From assembly GCA_001796785.1 (NCBI GenBank), contig MGNL01000147.1, positions 1-27,814 on the forward strand: a stretch of DNA of 27,814 nucleotides, written 5' to 3'. The translations under genes were made by a program, and so were the position numbers. This DNA is from Chloroflexi bacterium RBG_16_51_16 (GTDB lineage Bacteria > Chloroflexota > Anaerolineae > Anaerolineales > Villigracilaceae). Under the pieces are notes generated by a model. It searched no databases. It saw nothing but the letters and a program-made list of their open reading frames with translations, and was not told the origin of the DNA. Positions 22,142 to 27,814 of the stretch are shown here, piece after piece (position 1 is the stretch's first letter; the number at the start of each line of letters is the position of its first letter).

Positions 22142-22164
22142 ATTGTATCCCAAGGAATTTGGGA
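22142..22164 (-). promoter_or_regulatory. Candidate -10 and dyad of the aldo/keto reductase gene
   Basis: On the minus strand TACAAT (22147-22142) is preceded directly by the 17-base inverted repeat TCCCAA-ATTCC-TTGGGA (22164-22148), which would fill the spacer. The -35 (GCATTC) is poor. A regulator binding in the spacer is possible. Confidence 0.3.
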
Positions 22165-22216
22165 GAATGCCTTACCGGTTTTAAAACGGGTTACAATCGG
22201 TTGAATCCTTTTCATC

Positions 22217-22315
22217 GGAACTCGCGGAACGCCAATTCCTCACGCGCCCGTTTTGCTTCGTGAACGGATGGCGGCAGTGCGGATGTGACGCTCCCTGAGT
22301 TCCAGGGAGGCTCCC
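22217..22315 (+). promoter_or_regulatory. Structured leader of rnc with sequestered ribosome site
   Basis: The rnc ribosome site AGGGAGG (22304-22310) can pair with CTCCCT (22291-22296). The seven-base loop between them, GAGTTCC (22297-22303), is perfectly complementary to GGAACTC at 22217-22223. This permits either a pseudoknot or a long nested stem that also includes CGCC/GGCG and CCGTT/AACGG pairings. Either could control translation, or be a cleavage site for RNase III itself. Confidence 0.4.
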
Positions 22316-23026
22316 TTGAAATTTCCTCTTGAAACGCGGGAGATCGAATCCGCCACCAACCTGTCGACTAGGTTGGGTCTGACCTTTTCAAACTTGGCAC
22401 TGCTCCATCGCGCCCTTACCCATCGTTCGTATCTCAATGAGCACAAGGAAACAAATTCGGATAATGAACGCTTGGAATTCCTCGGCGATGCAGTCCTGGA
22501 TTTTATTGTAGGTGCTTGGGTTTACCATCGATTCCCCGAGCTGCCGGAGGGTGAGTTAACCAAGCTGCGCTCGGCGGTTGTCCGCAATGAACAGCTTGCA
22601 GAATTTGCCCGCCGCCTGGACCTCGGTCGCGCTCTACGGCTCGGACGCGGCGAATCCTCTTCCGGGGGGTATCAACGCGACAATCTTCTGGGCAGTGCTT
22701 TCGAAGCGTTGATCGGTGCCATCTACCTGGATGCTGGGCTTGATAAAGTGCAGGAATTTGTCCAGCCTTTGTTGGAAGAGGCCCGCCAATCCGTACTCAA
22801 TGAGGTCAGCGACCCTAAAAGCCAATTGCAGGAATGGGCACAATCACAAAAAATGGGTGCCCCGCGGTATCACACCACTGCTTCCAGCGGCCCCGATCAC
22901 GCCAAGGAATTTGAAGTGGAGGTGGAGATCAAAGGCGAGGTATATGGTCGCGGCACAGGCACAAGTAAACATACCGCTGAACAATCTGCTGCCCAGGACG
23001 CCATTGAGAAGTTGGGAATAAGATAG
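22316..23026 (+). CDS. rnc: Ribonuclease III
   Basis: RNase III cleaves double-stranded RNA in rRNA processing and mRNA control, as a dimer. The 236-residue protein has the signature motif N-E-R-L-E-F-L-G-D-A-V-L (50-61) with catalytic E54 and D58, the second acidic pair region D-N-L-L-G-S-A-F-E-A (122-131), and a C-terminal dsRNA-binding domain (~168-234) ending with H-T-A-E-Q-S-A-A-Q-D-A. The start is an uncommon TTG with AGGGAGG five bases upstream. It precedes smc by 190 bases, a common order in bacteria. The leader may be autoregulatory. Confidence 0.96.
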   Translation: MKFPLETREIESATNLSTRLGLTFSNLALLHRALTHRSYLNEHKETNSDNERLEFLGDAVLDFIVGAWVYHRFPELPEGELTKLRSAVVRNEQLAEFARRLDLGRALRLGRGESSSGGYQRDNLLGSAFEALIGAIYLDAGLDKVQEFVQPLLEEARQSVLNEVSDPKSQLQEWAQSQKMGAPRYHTTASSGPDHAKEFEVEVEIKGEVYGRGTGTSKHTAEQSAAQDAIEKLGIR

Positions 23027-23216
23027 AATGGCATGTCGTAGATGGGAAAAATACTTACAGGTTCTACCGGCTGACCAGTTGACGGACAAAATATCAACCT
23101 CTGGTACAGGGAAAAATAAATATTTGTTGCTCAACTCGGAAAGTTTCGTCGATTGGATACTGGTTTGAAATATTTTTAAGAAAGAACAAATCCATCAGGA
23201 TCAATCAAGAACAATC

Positions 23217-26200
23217 ATGCCTCTGAGACTGAAATCCCTCGAACTTCAGGGTTACAAAACCTTCGCCTCGCGAACATTATTTGAATTTGCGCATGGCATT
23301 ACGGCCATTGTAGGCCCTAATGGATCGGGTAAATCGAATATTGCCGATGCCATGCGTTGGGTCCTTGGTGAACAATCCTATACCCTCCTTCGCGGTAAGA
23401 AAACAGAAGATATGATCTTCTCCGGTTCCGAGCACAGGCCGCGTGCCGGAATGGCCCATGCCTCTGTGACGTTCGACAATTCGGAGACCTGGCTGCCTGT
23501 CGATTTTTCCGAAGTCTCCCTCGCACGGCATGCATTTCGTGACGGGCGTAATGATTACCTTCTCAACGGACAGCACGTCCGGTTGAAAGATATCAATGAA
23601 CTGCTTGCCCAGTCGGGACTGAGCGAGCGCAGCTATACGATCCTGGGCCAGGGGCTTGTAGACGCCTCGCTGGCGCTCAAGGCTGATGAACGCCGCCTGC
23701 TCTTCGAGGAGGCCGCCGGGGTCAGTTTATACAGATCAAGACGGGAGGATGCACTCAAGCGGCTTGATCATACCCGGCGAAATCTGGAACGCGTCCTCGA
23801 TATCATTTCCGAACTTGAACCACGGCTGCGCAGCCTTGAGCGTCAAGCTAAACGGGCAATCGATTATGGTCGTGCCCAGGCTGATTTACGAATCATCCTG
23901 CGCGAGTGGTATGGTTACCATTGGCACTTTGGTCAAACCAACCTGACGGATGCCCGTGATAAGGTTCGCGACCAGGAGAAACGCGTTGAGGAATCCTCAC
24001 AGTCGTTTCAAAAGGCTCAGGCTGAATACATGCAGTTCCGGGAAAGGCTTTCCGGCTTGCGTGCAGAATTGAATACCTGGCACCGTCGATCGGCTGAACT
24101 CCATGCTGAAAGGGAAGAGGTTAGTCGGGAACTTGCTGTTGCTGAGGAACGACGCCGGTCATTGACTACGAGTCAACTTGAAATTCAGACCGATCTCGAA
24201 CGGGCTCAGGATGAAGAAAAGCTATTAATGGTTCGTCTGGCTGAAGTGGATGGCGAGAGGGAGAAGCAGCAAGCCGAGTATGATGAAGCCCAATCTCACC
24301 TGGTGCAGGCAAAGACAGCATTGGAATCCAGCCAGGCTGAACAGACAGACCTCAATAACCAGCTGACTGAACGGCGCAATCTGCTTGAATCCCTTAACCG
24401 GCACAGAGCTGAACACCAGGCTCGATTAGATGAGCTGAAATCCAGATCCACTTTGTTTAACCAGAAACTCGAGCAAGCCCACCAGACGGTTGTTTCTGCA
24501 CAATTGGCGGTGGCGAACTCTGATGAAATTCTGAAAAAAGCGAATACGAATAGACGCTCGGCAGAGGACGAACTCCAGGCATTTGAAAAAAGGTTGCAAG
24601 ACAAGAGAGTTGAACTCGAAAGACTTGAGGAAACGCGCAGATCAATTTCTGAAGACCTTGCTCGTCAGGAAACCGGATATTCACGCTTAAAAGCCCAGCT
24701 CGAGGTTCTCGAGCAGGCTGAAAGCACGTTATCCGGTTACGCCGACGGTGCGCGTTTCTTGTTGGATGCTTCACGCAACGCCCGGATTAAAAATACGCAT
24801 GGTGCAATCAGTGCCGCGCTTGACGTGCCTGCCGAGCTTGAGACAGCGATAACCGCGGCCTTGGGGGATACCCTGGATGCGATCGTTTTGGACGCGGATG
24901 AGTTGGAAGAGGCACTGCGTTTGCTGGAAACCGAGAAGGCAGGTCGGGCCGCCCTCATGCCTTTGATCCGCACGGCCGGCCGTCCCATAGCCAAACCTCG
25001 GGACGAAGCTTGCCTGGGGGTAGCGTCGGAACTCATCAAGGTTCCGCAACACCTCGCTGCGGTGGTAGAAATATTGCTCGGATCTACATTGATCGTTAAA
25101 GACCGGCCTGCAGCCCGTCGATTGGTCCGGGAACTTCCTGTTCATGCGCGCGTGGTGACTATTCAAGGTGAGGTATTTAGAGGAGATGGTTTGGTAATTG
25201 CTGGAAGTTCCCAGGCAGCCTCCATCCTCAGCCGTCCGCGATTAAAACGCGAACTGAACTCGTCGATGGAGAATGCTCAAAGTCGACTTGCGGCTATGGG
25301 TAAGGAACTGGATGGTCTTTCAGATCAGATCGAATCTATCCAAAAAGATATTCAAGAAATTTCTGTAAGATTGGCTCGCAGCCGGGATGGAATGGAGTCG
25401 CTCAACAAGTTGGAGCAGCAGGCGGCATTGGATCTGGAATCAGCTAATCGGCAGCTTCAATGGCATAAAGAACAATCCCAGGCATTGGAAGAGGAACAAA
25501 AACGTGCAAAAGCAGATGAAAGCGAATTTACCCGGCTTCTTTCTGCTGTCGAAACACAATCCGCGGAACTGCAAAACCAATCGCATGAATTATCCACGAA
25601 CCTGTCCAGATTGAATACCGATGAGCTCCAGGCGCAGGTTACTTATTGGACGACTCGAGCCGCTATGATCGAAGGCGGTATGCAAAATGCAAATTCTCGC
25701 AGGGAGGAAAGGAGCGATGAAAGAACCCGCTTGGAATCGCTCAAATCAGACTTGACCCTCAAGCTCAATAATGTGGTATCAGAAAAGCGTGCGCTTGAAA
25801 CCAAGCAGGAAAACCTGCGAGAGCGCGAGACGTCGCAAAATCAAGCGATCGAACAGCTTCAGCTGCAAATCAACCCAGCGGAGACGGAACTCGGTTCGGC
25901 TGAATCACTGGAAGTTCGCCTGCAGTCGGGAGAATCGACAGCGCAGCGGGCCATGGCTAACGCGGAACGGTTGCTTAACCAACTCCAACTTGAAATGATC
26001 CGCCGGCAGGAAAACCTGAATACACTTCGTGAAAAGATCGTTGACGATTTCGGCCTGGTTGAATTCGATTATGCCGAGGATGTCAGCGGTCCCCAGCCGT
26101 TGCCATTCGAGGGTTTGGTGGAACAGCTACCGGTTGTGAAGGAACTACCCCTGGACTTGGAACAACAACTGATCACCCAGAAGGCTCGCCTGCGCCGCCT

Positions 26201-26822
26201 TGGTCCGGTTAATCCGGAAGCCCGGAATGAATTCGAAACGGAGAGCGAGCGTTACTCGTTCCTGAAAACCCAGGTGGATGATCTGAATAAAGCTGAAGCG
26301 GATCTTAAACAGGTGATCTCCGAATTGGACGATCTTACCCGTCGTGATTTTATAAAAACCTTCGAAATGGTCGATAAGGAGTTTAGACAAAGTTTTGTCC
26401 GACTTTTTGGAGGTGGGTCAGCCCGGCTTTCCCTCACCGATCCTGGCAACGTCATCGAAACCGGAATAGAGATAGAAGCCCGGCTGCCTGGGCGCCGCGA
26501 ACAAGGTCTGGCGTTGTTGTCCGGAGGCGAACGCAGCCTCACAGCCATTGCCCTGGTATTCGCCTTGTTGAAAGTATCACCTACACCGGTGTGTGTTTTG
26601 GATGAGGTGGATGCCATGTTGGATGAAGCCAATGTAGGCCGCTTCAGAGATCTCCTGGCCGAACTCAGCAAGGAAACTCAGTTCGTGATCATCACTCATA
26701 ACCGCAACACCGTTCAGGCTGCGGATGTCATTTATGGTGTGACCATGGGACGGGATTCAGCCAGCCAGGTGATCAGCCTGCGGCTGGACGAGGTCACGGA
26801 TGAGATCCTGACCAGGGGTTGA
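23217..26822 (+). CDS. smc: Chromosome segregation protein SMC
   Basis: SMC is the coiled-coil ATPase that, with ScpA and ScpB, compacts and separates the chromosome. The 1201-residue protein has N-terminal Walker A GPNGSGKS (33-40), two long coiled-coil arms rich in Glu/Gln/Arg/Leu (~170-500 and ~680-1040), the hinge starting near G-Y-A-D-G-A (~508-665), the ABC signature L-S-G-G-E-R-S (about 1101) and Walker B V-C-V-L-D-E-V-D (about 1125). Length is normal for bacterial SMC. No good Shine-Dalgarno sequence precedes the ATG. The 190 bases between rnc and smc hold no gene and no convincing promoter. Confidence 0.97.
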   Translation: MPLRLKSLELQGYKTFASRTLFEFAHGITAIVGPNGSGKSNIADAMRWVLGEQSYTLLRGKKTEDMIFSGSEHRPRAGMAHASVTFDNSETWLPVDFSEVSLARHAFRDGRNDYLLNGQHVRLKDINELLAQSGLSERSYTILGQGLVDASLALKADERRLLFEEAAGVSLYRSRREDALKRLDHTRRNLERVLDIISELEPRLRSLERQAKRAIDYGRAQADLRIILREWYGYHWHFGQTNLTDARDKVRDQEKRVEESSQSFQKAQAEYMQFRERLSGLRAELNTWHRRSAELHAEREEVSRELAVAEERRRSLTTSQLEIQTDLERAQDEEKLLMVRLAEVDGEREKQQAEYDEAQSHLVQAKTALESSQAEQTDLNNQLTERRNLLESLNRHRAEHQARLDELKSRSTLFNQKLEQAHQTVVSAQLAVANSDEILKKANTNRRSAEDELQAFEKRLQDKRVELERLEETRRSISEDLARQETGYSRLKAQLEVLEQAESTLSGYADGARFLLDASRNARIKNTHGAISAALDVPAELETAITAALGDTLDAIVLDADELEEALRLLETEKAGRAALMPLIRTAGRPIAKPRDEACLGVASELIKVPQHLAAVVEILLGSTLIVKDRPAARRLVRELPVHARVVTIQGEVFRGDGLVIAGSSQAASILSRPRLKRELNSSMENAQSRLAAMGKELDGLSDQIESIQKDIQEISVRLARSRDGMESLNKLEQQAALDLESANRQLQWHKEQSQALEEEQKRAKADESEFTRLLSAVETQSAELQNQSHELSTNLSRLNTDELQAQVTYWTTRAAMIEGGMQNANSRREERSDERTRLESLKSDLTLKLNNVVSEKRALETKQENLRERETSQNQAIEQLQLQINPAETELGSAESLEVRLQSGESTAQRAMANAERLLNQLQLEMIRRQENLNTLREKIVDDFGLVEFDYAEDVSGPQPLPFEGLVEQLPVVKELPLDLEQQLITQKARLRRLGPVNPEARNEFETESERYSFLKTQVDDLNKAEADLKQVISELDDLTRRDFIKTFEMVDKEFRQSFVRLFGGGSARLSLTDPGNVIETGIEIEARLPGRREQGLALLSGGERSLTAIALVFALLKVSPTPVCVLDEVDAMLDEANVGRFRDLLAELSKETQFVIITHNRNTVQAADVIYGVTMGRDSASQVISLRLDEVTDEILTRG

Positions 26823-26842
26823 TTTTATAAACGTTTACCTAT

Positions 26843-26896
26843 GTAACAAGGTTACTGTTTCAAGAAGTGTACGACCCTCGAATAACTTTTGTTATT
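26843..26896 (+). terminator. Weak hairpins after smc
   Basis: Two short AT-rich stems follow the smc stop: GTAAC-AAG-GTTAC (26843-26855, followed by TGTTT) and AATAAC-TTTT-GTTATT (26881-26896). Neither has a proper U-run, so termination would be weak. Confidence 0.3.
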
Positions 26897-26928
26897 AATT
26901 CTCCATTTGCCATTGCATGGAGGCGATG

Positions 26929-27814
26929 ATGACTACCCCATCCTTAAAATTGGTTACGGAAATCGTTTTCGTTCTGTTCATTGCTTCGTGCAATCTTCCA
27001 AATCCTGGAATGATGAGCTCTGCGGGAGAATCACCATCGAACCAAACCATATCAGCAACTCAAGCACCTAAGAAATCCGCTCTCGAGCATCGGATCAGAG
27101 TCAGGGTGGTGAATGGGATCGGCGAGTTTTACGACACCTCCACTGGACTGAAATTCGTACCCCGCGGGATGAACTACATTGTCATGGGCTTGCAGCAGAA
27201 TCGGGCGGGCGAGCAATCGGTTTCCCACGCGACCTTTGCTCCCAGTTTTTACAATCGGGAGACAGCCGGCCAAGCCCTCGTGGATATGCACTCTGCTGGA
27301 TACAACACCGTGCGCTTGTTTATTGAAACAACGACCACGTCCTCCATAAGCGGGACCAAGGTCGGTCTATCAGACCCCTATCTCGATAATGTTGCAGATT
27401 TCATCGGGCTGGCTGCTGCAAGCGATATGTTCGTCATTTTCGTCACCGATTGGATTGCTGATTCGGATCCCTATAACCAAATCATCGCCAGAGAATGCTG
27501 TGAGGCGTTTGATTCCAGTAATGCGGTGCATTTATCCGCTTCAGGCGTTGAAGCCAGCCGGCGCTTTTATCGCGATTTTGTCAGCGAATTAATTGAGCGG
27601 GATGCTCGCTTGGATCACGTCTTCTCATTCAATGTGAGCAATGAGCTGGCGTTTGATTCGAATGAACCGCCGTTAGTGTGGACGTCTGGGACAGTCACCC
27701 TGGGAAACGGCCAGAGCTATGATATGTCCAAACCTGAAGATAAAAGTCGCATAATTGATGATGGCTTGGTTTACTACATCGATCAGGTGCGCGCAGGTAT
27801 CCTCGGGGTGGATC
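26929..27814 (+). CDS. Lipoprotein, clan GH-A glycoside hydrolase-like (partial)
   Basis: The gene runs off the window end, with 295 codons visible. Residues 1-21 form a lipoprotein signal peptide ending in the lipobox I-A-S-C21, so the mature protein is anchored outside the membrane after a Ser/Thr/Gln-rich linker. A TIM-barrel glycosidase-like domain then starts with F-V-P-R-G-M-N-Y. It shows a Y-N-T-V-R-L-F-I strand, F-V-I-F-V-T-D-W-I, and S-F-N-V-S-N238-E239, which matches the Asn-Glu acid/base motif of clan GH-A (GH5-like). Substrate and the nucleophile are not visible. Two tandem ATGs exist (26926, 26929); the second is five bases from GGAGG and is preferred. Confidence 0.75.
   Translation, partial: MTTPSLKLVTEIVFVLFIASCNLPNPGMMSSAGESPSNQTISATQAPKKSALEHRIRVRVVNGIGEFYDTSTGLKFVPRGMNYIVMGLQQNRAGEQSVSHATFAPSFYNRETAGQALVDMHSAGYNTVRLFIETTTTSSISGTKVGLSDPYLDNVADFIGLAAASDMFVIFVTDWIADSDPYNQIIARECCEAFDSSNAVHLSASGVEASRRFYRDFVSELIERDARLDHVFSFNVSNELAFDSNEPPLVWTSGTVTLGNGQSYDMSKPEDKSRIIDDGLVYYIDQVRAGILGVD

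Noticed and set aside
26889..27071. 60-codon plus-strand ORF at the start of the lipoprotein gene
   Set aside because: It is out of frame with the lipoprotein gene, which has a ribosome site, signal peptide and lipobox and stays open to the window end.
1..27814. CRISPR array, tRNA genes, insertion sequences, prophage
   Set aside because: No regularly spaced direct repeats, tRNA cloverleaf with a T-loop GTTCRA core, transposase or phage gene was recognised on reading both strands.

Overview
The window looks like chromosomal DNA of a bacterium from the Chloroflexota, probably an Anaerolineae-type lineage. That is an inference from gene content: a TtuB/TtuA tRNA-thiolation pair, an SDH-type Clp-fold proteinase, a GT4 glycosyltransferase joined to yraN and miaA, and rnc next to smc. 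No rRNA or other phylogenetic marker was available. The genes are mostly core housekeeping functions in short operons on both strands. I saw no insertion sequence, prophage, CRISPR array, rRNA or tRNA gene.

Layout. 1-2760: a DUF192 protein (-) is divergent from ftsH (+), which ends at a perfect 15-bp bidirectional hairpin. 2773-7430 (-): a GT4 glycosyltransferase, yraN and miaA form one operon behind a consensus promoter; fadD (acyl-CoA ligase) follows behind its own strong promoter. 7493-9950 (+): ttuB and ttuA (2-thiolation of tRNA T54), then an SDH-family proteinase and a strong terminator. 10006-13677 (-): glnA with its own promoter, preceded by an operon of an ABM-domain protein, an AraC-HTH/MGMT repair protein and an EamA exporter. 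13803-14274 (-): a gene-free stretch with a consensus promoter, many hairpins and a strong terminator, proposed as a structured RNA. 14409-15910 (+): a flavin amine oxidase with terminator. 16241-19660 (-): the aspS-asnS operon with a long regulatory leader. 19737-21008 (+): a V4R-domain protein and a four-helix membrane protein. 21173-22114 (-): an aldo/keto reductase. 22316-26822 (+): rnc and smc. 26929-27814 (+): the start of a lipoprotein glycosidase cut by the window end.

The most interesting signal is the leader of aspS-asnS (19358-19656, minus strand). Just downstream of an extended -10 promoter is a 27-codon ORF in which six of ten consecutive residues are Asp or Asn (N8 to D17). The Asn-Asp codon pair AAC GAC forms one arm of a first hairpin. 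A second, 10-bp hairpin excludes both the first hairpin and a third, and the third is followed by a U-rich tract. This is the architecture of ribosome-mediated transcription attenuation, with leader codons matching exactly the two synthetases encoded downstream (AspRS and AsnRS). I know of no description of it in this phylum, but I could not search.

Other points of interest are the candidate ~437-nt structured RNA, a 12-bp inverted repeat flanking it, a possible pseudoknot that sequesters the rnc ribosome-binding site, AspRS residues of the non-discriminating type despite an adjacent AsnRS, and a recurring pattern of short ORFs beginning at or a few bases after predicted transcription starts.
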